From the NCBI GenBank assembly GCA_009829735.1, contig CM020619.1:1804590-1868589 (forward strand): a stretch of DNA of 64,000 nucleotides, in the 5' to 3' direction. Positions 1-10,958 of this stretch are shown piece by piece. The translations under genes were made by a program, and so were the position numbers. Within the stretch, counting starts at the first letter, position 1, and each line of letters starts with the position of its first letter. This DNA comes from Pyropia yezoensis (lineage: Eukaryota; Rhodophyta; Bangiophyceae; Bangiales; Bangiaceae). Below the pieces are notes generated by a model that saw only the letters and a program-made list of their open reading frames with translations, was not told the origin of the DNA and searched no databases.

Positions 1-1530
1 ACGTGGGGGCGGAGGCCAACGAGACCACTCGCGACGATAAGGACAAGGAGGCTACGTCCAGGGACGGAACAGAGGCCGGTGGTGCGGAGTACAAAACGGG
101 CGACGGCAAGAAAGAGGACAAGAGCAAGGAGACGAAGGGTGAGGGGGACGAGGAAAAGGAAGACGGGGACCAGGAAGACGAGGAGAAGGACGATCCACTG
201 GTGTCGTCTTTGAACGCTTTCCGTATGGCGTTGCCGTGGGTCGTGCCGCGCACGCACATGCTTCGCGCCCTTCTGTTCGTGGCGGTCACCGCCGAAGTCG
301 CGAGTAATTGGTGCTCGCTTGTGAGGCCCCTGCTGCTGCGCTACGCCATGGACGGGCTGACATTGACTTCCGCAGGGGTGACGGCCGACGCTGCCTCGGC
401 CGCGTCCAGCGGCACGGCCAATACCTCCGCGTCGGGGGCTGTGCCAACATGGGTGCCGGCCGCCACGATCTAGAGGCTCCTCCGTCTCCTTCCTCCCGGC
501 CTGGTCCCGTCAGCGGCCTACCAGCGCCCGCTGATAGCCATTGTGGGCTACATCTGTTCGCGCTATCTTGCCGGGACGCTGAGCTATGTGCAGGGGCTCA
601 GTTGGTCTCGAGCAGAAAAGGCTCTTACCCGGGACATCCAGATTTCTACCTTCTCACACCTCCACGGTCTCAGCCTCAAGTGGCGCCTAAACCGAAACTC
701 GTCGCGCGTGATGCACGTATTCTACGGTGGTGTGTGTGGCAGTATTGACCCCCAGGTAGGGGAGCAACACGTGCCATGCAAGGGGCGGCAGGCCACTAGC
801 CTGATCCGTTCCTCCCCCTGCATTTGGGTCCATATTCCCTAAGTTTGGGATAGTTAGCTTAGTAGTAAATCCAACTTGGATTTGAGGGTTTTCTGCATTT
901 ATCGTCTTGAATTTTCGTGTGGCCCGGTGGGCAGGTGCTGGGGTGGGAGATTCTGAGTGGCGAGATTCTGAGTGGACCCTGGGGGGATAAGGGGAGGGAC
1001 AGCGGGGCTTGGCCCTGCGTCCCCGTCCCGACCAAGAAACTGTTGGACCACACACCATCCTCTTGTTTGTCAGTGGGGGGTTTGCCCCACAACAGGGACA
1101 GAGTGTGTGCGACTTGCACTTCTTCCGGTTCCCCCGACACGGGAGGCAGCCCTGGCACACCGCCCCAACTTGGGTGCCGTGTGTGCTTGTGGTTTTTGCC
1201 ACAGTGTGCAATTGGTGACAGACCTGCTCGTGCTCGCCAGCTTTGAATTCGTTCCGATGTGCGCCAATTTCTTCCTGAACCTGACCATCCTCTGGCGGCT
1301 AGGGTCGTGGCGGTTGTCTGCCATGGCCGCCGTCGCCGTTTGCGCGTACGGAGCCTTTTCGTACGTCGGCACGCGCCTGCAGATGCGCCTGAGGCGCAAT
1401 TCCTTCAAGGCGGATGCGCGTGAGGCGGGGCGTGCAATGGATTCGCTGACCAACTTTGAAAGTGCGAAGGTCCTCGCAATCGAAGCTGTTGGTTGGAGCA
1501 GTTTGAGAAGTCCTTATAAATGGGACCTAA
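1..1530 (+). pseudogene. ABC half-transporter (ABCB6/ABCB7/HMT1-like) relic, N-terminal part
   Basis: The reading frame is open at the left edge, so the true start lies outside the window. It begins with a Lys/Glu/Asp-rich hydrophilic stretch (to about base 200). Membrane-domain sequence follows, including TLSYVQGLSWSRAEKALTRD, then FSHLHGLSLKWRLNR (about 645-690), then DSLTNFESAKVLAIEA (about 1440-1488). These match the transmembrane domain of mitochondrial/vacuolar half-ABC exporters of the ABCB6/7 and HMT1 group, which move metal-thiol or haem-type cargo. Breaks seen: an in-frame TAG at 471-473 with the same frame open on both sides; a 469-bp solo LTR (735-1203) that leaves the frame in register; and a frame change near 1490-1500, where LEQFEKSL continues the family pattern in another frame. 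No nucleotide-binding domain follows, because Ty3 element B1 starts at about 1530. Family assignment is fairly sure; substrate is unknown. Confidence 0.75.
735..1203 (-). mobile_element. Solo LTR, family A, inside the ABC transporter relic
   Basis: This 469-bp segment starts TGTGGC and ends GCCACA. It is the reverse complement of the LTRs at 46807-47275 and 55715-56183. It is flanked by a perfect 5-bp direct repeat, GTGTG at 730-734 and 1204-1208, the target duplication expected for Ty3-type integration. No internal element sequence is present, so it is a solo LTR left by LTR-LTR recombination. High similarity to the A1 LTRs points to a young insertion. Strand is given relative to the gag-pol sense of family A. 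Confidence 0.93.
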
Positions 1531-2542
1531 TACTCTTGGCTACAGCCCTGACGCGGTCGAGGATGACCCTTATGAGCAATGCCTTGACTCCGTAGACAGT
1601 CCGTGAGCTCGTCTCTCTACTGTAGCTGTGTATTCCTCCGTGGCGTGCGTGGTTGCTGGGTGGTGGCGACTGGGTTTTTGTGGACCCCCACAGCAAGACC
1701 CGGAGGAAGCTGGATTCCAAGACGGATGGGCCCTATGAGATCCTGGAGACGGACGGCTGGACATTCCTTTCAGACGTGGATGGCTCCCCGTTCCGGGTTA
1801 GCAGCGACCATGTCACCCGAGCTCCACCGCCAAGCAGACGGGATTTGACTCGGCGTAAGCGGACCGCAGTACTCTGGTTATCCCCAGAAGAAGGACGAGA
1901 ATATGCCTATGTCAAGTTCGTTGACCATGCCTGGCGGGACGGACGCTTATACCTGCGAGTACGCTCATTCGGTTTTAACCCGTCTGATGATACTTAGGAG
2001 CCCTCTAACCGGTTACCCATTGCGGACGTCTGTGCCTATACGCGACGGAACGGGATTGAAGGCACCCCGGTGGCCAGAGCCGGCAAAATCCTGGAATCGG
2101 ACTCGGAGGACGATGAGAAGGAAGGAGCTGATCAAGACCCGCGGGACGAGCCGAGCTCACCTGAGACAGACGCGGAACAAGAGGAGTGAGAAAAGGGAAC
2201 GGGTGTATCAAGGAAAACAAGCAATGCAAGCAAGGAACTATCAAGAAAAACAAGCACCCGCTCGAGCAACCCTTCTCTCCGCCTCCTCCCTCCTCCCTAG
2301 ACTCTCACCCTCCTTGCCTCCAAGTACTACTCCTGGCGCGGACGCTGTGCCGCGGGAGCGTCCTCCAGTGCCGTTTCCGCAGCACGACGGGACCCAGAGG
2401 AATGCGGGATGGTGTAGTGCAGTGGGCGAGTCGCCTCCGTATACCCCGTCACCGGAGTATTACCCGTAGTCGCCTGGCGCTCCCGCTCATCCCGATACGC
2501 CTGTCGGCGCCCCTGGAAGCTAGTGAAGGTCCGCGACCATTC

Positions 2543-4522
2543 CTAAGCCAAGCCATGCCGCTTCAAGGTCGCAAGAAGCTCGCCAACCACCGGGCTGTCC
2601 GACATCTGGCCGCTATCCGCACAAGCAAACACCCGGTCGACAACGTCGTTCAAGACGCTGGCGTATGTGCCCAGCATCAAGGAAGAACTGACGCCTTCAA
2701 CCTGCATCGGAAGACGACCCAGCTGGCCTTCAATCATGCCAACGTCATACTGGTCGCACGACGCGCCACTTTGAGTCAGGTACCAGTCAGGCACCCAAAA
2801 GCGGGAAAGGCGCAGAGGCGGCGCTGGTATCTCGAACCGACCCGAGGTTGCCATCACCGGACGGTCAGCGAGGGCGCTGGAAACCGGAGTCCCCAACTCG
2901 AAGGTGGGCACAGAGCCGCCACCAGGCGTAGAAGGCGCCCGAGGAATAATGGAAGGAGGAGCCGGCGACTGGACAGCCACGCCAAGAGTCGCTGCGGACA
3001 AGCGAGGTGCCGGAGGAGCCTGAAGATCCGGCACAGGTAGAGCCGGGCGCACACGTGCCGGCGACGGCACAGGCGAGGCAACTGGGGAGACCGGCGCCAC
3101 TGGAGGAAGCGGAGTTGCCGCAGACGCCTGACCAACCGCCGCGGCCCGTCCCGACTCTTGTACCGGCGGCCCATTCGGCAGGAGATCAAGAGCAACCGGA
3201 GCGGGAAGACTGCCTAGATGCGGCCACGCCGGAAGCGGCGTCGCCAGCTGCACCTTGGCCGGAGAAGACTGGTAGACTACCTGCACCCAACCCGAGCCAT
3301 CCCGACGCTGGCTGTTCTGGTCGGCAATCTTGTTCAAGAAGCTCCGGTCATGCACCGGGGGCTGACGCCGGAAGTCGATCATCGCCTGGAAGGGCTTCTT
3401 ATACTCCTCGTCCTGGCTGCACAGGAAGTTGACGGTCAGCTTGTCAACGATCCAGACCATCAGGAGGTCGGGGAGAAGCCAGAGCCGGTTGGACACCAAG
3501 ACCTCGTGGAGCCAGTGGTTGGCCGCCAAGACCGTCATCTCAGAGGTGTACATCATGTACGGGATGGAGTGGAAAAATCCCCTGATCGCCGCCTGGGTCA
3601 AGGCGTCCAAGAAGTACCGAGTGAAGGGGATGGTGGATGGAGCAAGCCCGACCGGGATCTCGACCTTCTGCTGCTGCGGGATGACCTTGGGGTAGTACGC
3701 CGCCCGGTTGGCCTTGTCCAGCTTCCAGAACTCCTGGTGGTTGCAACTCACGATGTAGTCGCGCTGGCGCCCGCGCCGCTCGCCTTGTTCCCGCGCCGGC
3801 GTCAACTTGGAGTACTTCCGGGTCCAGAAAAGCGGCTCCAGAGCGACCATACTCGGACGGGGATCACAAGACAGGCTCCGCGACCCCTTGAGTGCCTCGT
3901 CCCAGACCTTGAGCGCCCGCTGGACGTAACCTTCCTCCTCCGGCCACCGGAGAACGGACGCGGACACGCGACGCTCGGTCAAGGGAAGATCCAGTACCAG
4001 CGCGAAGGGGAGATCCTCCAGGCGAGCAACCCAAAAGAAACCCGAAAAGCTCAGGGAACGGTCTTAAGCCAGGCTCATCTGGTCCGCCGTATGGAGGCGC
4101 GTCTTGTCCATCTCCGTCAAGACCGCACGCTGGAGTTCCTTGCGCCAGATGTCGAAGCAATCTTGCTGGCACCGGGCCACGCTGGCGTTGCCCACCACCG
4201 TCAAGTAGCGCCGGCACGCCAGAGGGTCCTGCCCAAGAAGCATCTCCGGGAGTCCCACCGGGAAGGTCTCGACCGGGCGCGACACGGAAGCCGGGGGAAG
4301 TCGATCCGCCTCCGCCGTGGTGACCGACGCCGGAACCGACAACCGAGGAACCGAAGGCAAGGGAAGGGCACGGCCGCTCGAGCTCTCCTCCGCCACACTT
4401 GCCGCCGGAGCCGCGGGCCCAACCTGGATCTCGGAACTGGACATGACGTCCAGAATCCGGGGTAACGGAAGGGTCAAGGTGAAGGAGGCGGGGGGGGGGG
4501 CAGAGTTGGGGAAGGTGATCAC
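2543..4522 (-). pseudogene. Antisense accessory ORF of B1
   Basis: The long minus-strand coding region lies between the end of pol and the 3' LTR of B1, opposite to pol. The likely start is the ATG near 4444 (MSSSEIQVG). It has an Ala/Pro/Ser-rich N-terminus, then a folded region with RDYIVSCNHQEFWKL and KVEIPVGLAPSTIPFTRYFL, which aligns with PYLVTSAQLEF and QVEVPYGFPALLPRLLDHFG of the A1 antisense ORF. A Pro/Ala-rich linker and a short C-terminal conserved block (MIEGQLGRLPMQVEGVSSSL) follow. It is interrupted about once. No known domain recognised. It is not gag: gag of family B is a different protein encoded in the sense direction (13934-15274). Confidence 0.7.
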
Positions 4523-4629
4523 GCTCGGGGTGAAGACTCTCTACCTCGGCACCGGTGTAGACGTGCTCGAGGTTGTGCACGGTGGCACCTGGTTCGGCCC
4601 GAGGGCGTGCCGGACTAGGGAGGGAGCTA

Positions 4630-5202
4630 TGTAGCATCCCTGGCCCCGACTTGGCGCTGACCCGGGACTACGACCAGAAGGCACCAGGTGCCAGAACACG
4701 CCCGCCGTGTGGTGATGATTGGCAGCCGTGGCCCGTGCCCGGCATTGGGATACGGTGGACTACGCTATCCACACGTGAGAAAGGGATTTCTGATGGGCTT
4801 TTGCATATTTGTGAGGGACTTGATTTGAAAGGATTTGAGTGTGAGACTAGTGAGTGGGAATAGAATTAGTAGTGATAGTGGCCCCCGACCTGACGAGGTT
4901 AGACTCGGGTCGGGGCCACTCGGGGGTATGGGGTGGGCTACCTGGCCAACGTGCCGAGGCTCCCCCAGATGCACGTTAAGAGGGACAGCGAGGCGCCCTT
5001 CGCCCGCGCCTTCAGGGAAAAAGACAACTGCGCGTTTGCTTTCCTCTTCCCCGTGTGCACTACCGTGCGTATCTGTTTGCCCTGCAAGCAGGCACGTGAG
5101 GCAACAGGCATACCATTCTCGTAGTTCCCCTTTCCGCGTTACCTGTCCCTTTCCCCCGAGGGATATTGCCACGTGTCTGAGAGGATCGAGTTTTTTACCA
5201 CA
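4630..5202 (+). repeat. LTR of family B (3' LTR of B1)
   Basis: The 573-bp repeat begins TGTAGCATCCC and ends TTTACCACA. It matches LTRs at 13157-13724 and 31299-31870. The 5-bp flanks (AGCTA left, GTCGG right) do not match each other, as expected when the left flank is internal element DNA. Confidence 0.88.
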
Positions 5203-5888
5203 GTCGGCAGCGGGGGTGTGAGGGGGGGGGGTGGTTGTGAGGGGGAGGGGGGGGGGGAGGACGAGGGGAGATGGCGCGGTGGGGCGGGCCAAGAAGAGGT
5301 GGCTCGCGAGCCAGCACAAGGCAGTTCTGCACGCCGGCCCGCGAGAGCTGTCATGGGCGGCACCCTGTGTCGCGGACAGCACCCAGGGTCTACCAGCGGG
5401 TGGACCACAGCACCCCCTTGGGAGGGTGCATCCTCCTGTACCGGCGCGGGGCCCACCTGGTGGCCCGCCTGGTGGCCCGGTACGTTGGCAAATCCGGGCT
5501 GCAACACAGAGTAACGGGCCAGTACAGGGCCCGGTCGGCGTGGCGCGCGGTGAGGCAGACCCCACCAAGAATCCTGATTTCTAGGGTTGCCGCAGAGGGT
5601 GCCAGACTTCGGGGACATCTGCGTGGCGCACAGCGTATCGTCGCGTGTCCAATCGCGTCAGCACGGTGCCTTCTCGTGTGCCAGCCAGTAAGCCGCCTTC
5701 GAAGAAGGCGTGAACCTGGGCTACTTTCAATTCAAAAAGTTCGAAAACGAACCTGGTTCAATCGGACGCCCCGTGGTACTGGTCCGCGGGGTATCTGGGA
5801 CAGTCGTCGTCCTCTTCGCCCCGACGTTCTCTGCGCTTCGCGGTCACATTACTGCACTCGGTCGTGGTAGCGTCCGCGGGGTTGGATC
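5203..5888. other. No gene recognised; G-rich then mixed leader
   Basis: The first 100 bases carry long G runs (about 5220-5260). Short ORFs on both strands look like composition effects. Near 5738-5751 there is a small perfect stem (GTTCG, AAAA, CGAAC). The stretch directly precedes the transposase-like gene at 5889 and may include its promoter, but I see no clear TATA element. Confidence 0.5.
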
Positions 5889-8800
5889 ATGGGTGACGAA
5901 TGCCGAGTACCCGGCTGCGGTCGTGTGTTGAAGAGTGCATTGGGCGAGACGCGACATGTCGGAGCAATGCATAACCGACTGCGTGACCCCGTCCTGCGTG
6001 CCTTCAATACCGTCTGCATTGAGTCTGGTGACGAGTACGAGGCGAGGAATGAGGGCACGCGGGAGAGCAGCGCGGGAAAAGGTTCAGGGGAGCGTGTTAG
6101 ATATGTGATTGGGCTGGAGTCGCCTGTTTTCCTGGAGCTATCTCGAGCAGTTACCAATCCCTTAGAATCTCCTCGAAGAGGCAGCTCTCGGAAGCGCGCG
6201 CCGTCTGAATGCGCGCGACGGGCCCGCCGTGCTGGCCATGGGTACCCGCGCAGAACACGTCGGCGGGGTAGGAGGCTTGCGAACGGCACGGACTCCTTTA
6301 CTGGCGCTGGGGACGATGAATATTCCAGTGCAGCTGCAGCTGGAGATTCCTCCTGGTCTGCTACCGACGATGCTCGTGCGGGTGGTGGAGGGCGAGGGTC
6401 GGAGCCACAGCCAGCATCGGCTCTGAGCCGTGACCGTGACCTGTGTACTCAGGTCTACAACCTCTACGAGCGGTACGGGGATGCCGCGCGCGCCACGACC
6501 GCTTTTTGTGTTCCGCCTGGCGGGGGAGGCGGCTCCGAAGGTAGGACGCCTTGGACCAAGGATGGCCTGTGGCACGTCTTCGTGAATGCGTGTACTGCCA
6601 GCAACGGTTTCGGGCTGTCTCAAAAGGGCCTGAAGAGGCAGTACGCGTATACGCGGAAGGTGGAGGCGGCCACCGGCGCTGCCAGGGCGCCGTTCGCGGA
6701 ATCGTTTGGCTCCCCGAACCGGTTCTTTGCTGCAGTACGGCGCTTCAAGCGCGCTCTCATCGCCCCATTGAATTGGCAGAAGGTGACATTGACTGTGTTC
6801 GGGCGCAAGTACGCAGTGTGCTTCCGTGACGCTTTAGCCGCTGCCCAAGAAGAGCTGATGCGTACTAATCATCAAGACATGTGCTGGGACACTCCCCCCG
6901 CCGACGCGCCCCAGATGGACAACGGTACTGAGGGGGCCCAGCCGTCATTAGTGCGGGGTCCGTGGGATGGGGAGATGTACAAGGAGCAGGAGGCACACGT
7001 CCTTGGTACCATGCGGACTGGTACCCGCGTCCTTGCACTCCATGTCTACTCGGAAGCAACGGTGTTGTCCAGCAGCGGCGCAGTGTCTGCGTACCCTCTG
7101 CGCATGCGTGTGCTGAATACCAGTAGTGCCAAAGAGAGCTGGTTCACCATCGCCTACATCCCTCAGGTGGCGGGAAAGTTCGTGGAGACTCGAAAGGGGC
7201 AAGAGGTGCGGGCGGAGCTACTGCAGCGTGTACTGCACCTGACGTTTCGTACTGCAATCCAGGCCAGCCACAAGGGGGCTTGGATGGATCTTTCTGACGG
7301 CGGCCGCGTACGGGTGTCTCCTCGGGTGCTCCTGTACGTCTGCGACGAGCCAGAAAAGCGGGCGGTAATGTGCCTCAAGTCAGCGGGCTGTCTTTACCCA
7401 TATACACCATGCAAGGTGTCACGGGACGACTCATGCTCGGCAGCCGGTGCGACGGCCCCGGCTCGCGATGTCGACGAGACTGTTGGGGCTCAGCTGCGCA
7501 ATTCCACGATGGGGACGTACTGGGAGTCGCAAGCGAGGCGAGCCGAGGTGGAGCTGGAGCACAGTCTCAACAGCACTGTACCCGCTTTAGCGTCCTTGGC
7601 CGGCCTCGGGAATGGCCCATGCATGCTGTACCGTCTACCTGGGTTTGACCGCTTACATGTACGTTGCCTTGAGAACGTGTCACTCATCGCTACTGGGGTG
7701 CACCGTGCTCCATGTTTTTGCTTCGCGCTCAGTATGAACCTGTACATGGGTGATGTACTGACTGGTTTATGCTGGACGTGTTTCTGTGCTGTGCCTGCGC
7801 TCTGCGCTCTACCAATTCATCTCCCAGGTGATGGACACCGGTGTAAATAGGAAGGTCGCCAACAGCGTACCGGTGACGCTGAGATGAGTAGCAGGCGAAG
7901 GAGGGCGCGCGCGGTTCGACAGCGTCACCAACACAGAGCGAGCCATGAATCTACGCTTCAAGTACGCATCGCGCCGCCTGCGTGTTCCTTACGTCTACCC
8001 AGGGTACTTCGTCCTCGAGACGGTCAAGCAGGCAACCCTTACTGGGAGTGACCACCGTCGTGCCTTGCCGTACCTGTTGTTTGCTGTTGCGGGCGTCGTC
8101 GGTCCTGTTGGTGAAGGCGACGAGCCCGGCGCAGTATTGCAGTGCGTCTGTGAGTTGGTCGCGCTGACCAAATCCCTTTTCGCTGCAAGTGGCCCAGGCA
8201 TTCAAGGCGTCACCTTGAATGAGGCTGCTCTACTGGCAAAGAAGGCACACGAGTGGGTGGTTGACCACTTCCAGCCTGTACTGGGTCCTGCTCATACGGC
8301 TAAGCTCCATCGCGTGTCGGCACACTTACTGGACGAGTTTCGCCTACGAGGTAACGTGTTTGACGGGGACTGTGCGTTTAACGAGTCGCTTCACAAAGCT
8401 GTGAAGGCGGCATACCGAACTACAAACAAGAGAAGGGACCAGTTTGTTGAGCAGCTGATCGTCAACGAGCAGGTGCACGCCGCCCTCCTGGAGGCGGACG
8501 ATGACTCCCGGTGCTCGGAAAGAAGCGACAACGGCGGCGCCGAGTCGCGATCGCCCCCTTCACGAAGCGTGCCCCGCCAACCACGTGGTGGAGGTCGCCG
8601 GGTGCGGCACCGATACGCTAGGAAGCGGTCGGTCGCCTGGCTGGCTGCGAGCCGCAACCTTCCGGGTCTCGCAAGCGGACTTGGCTGTGAGGACACCGTC
8701 ATGGTTTGTCCCCCGTCCAGTATGTACTTCGGTATTGCGCCTGTACTACGCGGTAGTTCGCAGTACACCATCCGGGCGTCTCCGTGTTTTCACGGATCAT

Positions 8801-9222
8801 CATGGTTCGACTGGGTGCGCGATCGGGCGGAAGACGGAGAGCTACGGGTTGGGCAAGCTGCCCTGGTCCTGTGAAACCGCACGGGTACGTGGCAGCGACT
8901 GATGGTACGACGAGCAACGAAGGCCGCAGCCGACCCTGGCTGCGTGCTGACGCAGTACGGGTGCGAGCGCCTACGGTGGGACGTCACCCCTGGTGGGAAC
9001 TCTGCTTCCCTGGATGTACTGAGGCAGAAGGACATCATCAGCTACCTGGTAGTGGAGCATGACTGGGAAGACCTCAGCACACGGCACGGGATCACAGTCA
9101 TGCCGGACGAGGTGCCAAACTCAAGCGAGGAGCTCTGCGCTGCAAGAATTTTTGTCAACTGCTTCGCTGCGCAAGGGACAAGAGCTATGGATGGTGCTGA
9201 AAGCGAGGAAGACTCTTCGTAA
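5889..9222 (+). pseudogene. Plavaka/KDZ-like (CMC-type) DNA transposase gene, two in-frame TGA codons
   Basis: The start MGDECRVPGCGRVL opens with a C2H2-like zinc motif (CRVPGC, then HVGAMH). Then come a basic/low-complexity linker and a large domain resembling Plavaka-type transposases: LHVYSEATVLSSSGA, AYPLRMRVLN, IAYIPQVAGKF, then VLLYVCDEPEKRAVMCLKSAG with a Cys-rich end (about 7030-7430). An intron of 73 bp (7755-7827, GT to CAG) would join the first frame in phase to a second that runs to TAA at 9220-9222. The second part has LHRVSAHLLDEFRLRG and FNESLHKAVKAAYRTTNKRR, typical of the C-terminal all-helical part of these transposases. Two in-frame TGA codons interrupt exon 2 (7885-7887 and 8872-8874). 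No terminal inverted repeats were found by eye. Family call is by pattern only; a domesticated or related C2H2 transposase is possible. Confidence 0.55.
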
Positions 9223-9339
9223 AAGTACTCTCGTGGCGAGGTTTTTGACGTCGTTATCGTGATGAGGGGAGCCACCAGTAGAGTGGCGGCTCGTAGTCGG
9301 CGCGTTTGGGTGGCGCGGTGGCCGGTGGGGGGCGCAGCC

Positions 9340-9930
9340 AGTACGGGGGTGGCCGCCGGCGACAAGAAAAGGATGGTGGTGGCGGCCCCCGCCGCCAGCA
9401 AAAGATGTCACCGCCGGCGCCAAAAAAATGGTGGTGGTCGTGGCCGCCGCGGCGGTCAGCAGAAAAGTCACTGGCGGCGACAACAAGAGGGGAGTGGTCG
9501 TGGCTGCCGCCGCGGCCAGAAGAAAAGTGCCCGCCGGCGGCAGGCACGTGGTGGTGGTGGCGGCCGCCCCTACCAGCAAGAGGGTGGCCGCCTGCGCCAA
9601 GGTGAGCGTGGTGGTGGTGGCGCCGCTCGCCGCAAGCAAGGGGGATGACCGCCGACGACATGAAGAGGGTGGTCGTCGTGGCCGCAGTCGCGGCCATTAG
9701 GGGGGTCACAGCCGGTGCCAGGGGTACGTGGTGGAGGTGGCGGCGGTCCCGACCAGCACGGGGGATACCGGCGATGCTCTAAAGAGCGTGGTGGCCGTGG
9801 CCACTGCCGCGGCCAGCGGGGAGGTCACCGCCGGCGACAAAAAGACGGTGGTGGTCATGGCGGCGGCCGTGGCCAGCAAGGGGGTCACGGTCGGCGGCAG
9901 GCGCGGGGTTGTGGCGACCGCCCCCGCCCG
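9340..9930. repeat. 60-bp minisatellite, about ten units
   Basis: Units of about 60 bases recur, each with a GTGGTGGTGGCGGCC-like core and a GCCGGCGAC-like boundary (for example near 9355, 9415, 9475 and 9538). Because the unit length is a multiple of three, several frames on both strands stay open and give repetitive proteins (VVVAAA, TTTTIFLAPAVT). Those ORFs are treated as consequences of the repeat, not genes. Confidence 0.8.
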
Positions 9931-10958
9931 GAATAGGGGAATGCTTGCTGGCATGCAAGGGGTGGTCGGGGTGGGCGCCGTGCGGGTGACGGGCCCTCGT
10001 GCCTGGGCTCGTCCAGAGCGCCGCGCCGGGGGGCGTGGCTGCGAGTAGGGGAGGGGGGTTTCGGGAACGGGCCCGCGAGAGGGAAAAAGGCACCACGCAA
10101 CGAGCGAAGGATGCCCCGTTGGCCAAGACCACCCTCCGGAGCTGGTTCACAGCGGATCGCGTCGTCGACGCGTGACAAGTCCTTCTGTGGGCGACAGGCA
10201 AATCTACGCAGTGCACGGAGGGAAGGACCTGGATCGGCGCGGCCCAAGTGTGTGCTGCGAAGTGTGACAGACGGGTCAGGCGCAGCTGTGAATTCTCCTC
10301 TGGCCCTCAAAAAATCTGCTGTGTCCACCACTTGTAGCCCGCTCCTTGACTGCCAACAGACTGGTCTCGGCCAGGATCTGAGAGCCCGGACAGTAGTAGC
10401 CCACCTTCCTATGGGCTCGGCACGCATTTGCCCGCAATTTCAGCACGCCAGCACCACGCCCGTGCTGATGGGGGAGCTCAGCACACGATCTGAGCCCTAG
10501 TACGCTCCAGGAAGCCCCAGTACGAGTGGTACGTTTTCCCGACGATGACCGATCAGCGAACTGACCAATCTTCGGCTACTGTATCGTCGATTCTGGCTGC
10601 TATGTATACTGCTATAACATGCATCTGACGCTTTGTGCTACGCGAGGGGGCGGGTCGAGGGGCAAAGCGCCGGATCTTCATGCGATCACGGTGGTGTACA
10701 AGAACTGCTTTGCCGGCTTCGTCAACACAGGCGTTTTTTCCCGGCAGCGGAGGTGCAGTGGCGCGCCACACCCCGGCCCCGCTACTCGTCCGTGAGGACC
10801 TATCTCTGTTCTTTCCACCCCTCGCCTCACCCCGATGGAGCAAAATCCCGCCGCCGCTTGCGTTTGCCCGCCCGCACCTCGCAGTCCCAGGTGCCCGGCT
10901 TGTGTAGCATGACCAGGGTCGTGCATTTTTTGTATTTCTGCTTGTAGCATTACCAGGG
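9931..10958. other. No gene recognised; short direct repeat near right end
   Basis: Mixed-composition sequence with no ORF resembling a known protein. A partly conserved direct repeat (TGTAGCATGACCAGGGTCG at about 10904, TGTAGCATTACCAGGGTCG at about 10945) lies just before Ty3 fragment E. Its TG start resembles an LTR edge, but I cannot trace an LTR. Confidence 0.45.

Larger units (their letters stand above)
1531..5202 (+). mobile_element. B1: 3' half of a Ty3/gypsy-like element
   Basis: Fossil element, family B, 5' truncated; the exact left junction lies between about 1530 and 1650. Parts in order: end of integrase with a GPY-type module (GDWVFVDPHSKTRRKL, near 1660-1710) and a chromodomain-like segment (YVKFVDHAWRDGRLYLRVRSFG, about 1905-1975), running to about 2190; an antisense ORF on the minus strand (2543-4522); a purine-rich tract (about 4616-4629); and a 573-bp 3' LTR (4630-5202). 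It carries a few breaks. Its left junction removed the rest of the ABC gene. The base order pol, opposite-strand ORF, LTR matches elements C2, D, A1 and A2. Confidence 0.82.

Noticed and set aside
687-1211. Minus-strand ORFs over the solo LTR, and their copies in the other family A LTRs (Cys-rich, CGANPPLTNK-like)
   Set aside because: They lie entirely within LTR sequence, differ in ends between copies, and the opposite frame is equally open; best read as chance ORFs in GC-rich repeats.
9121-10048. Long repetitive ORFs on both strands (VVVAAAA, TTTTLFLAPA, GGGRGRRGGQ)
   Set aside because: Products of a 60-bp tandem repeat whose unit length is divisible by three; no conserved domain.
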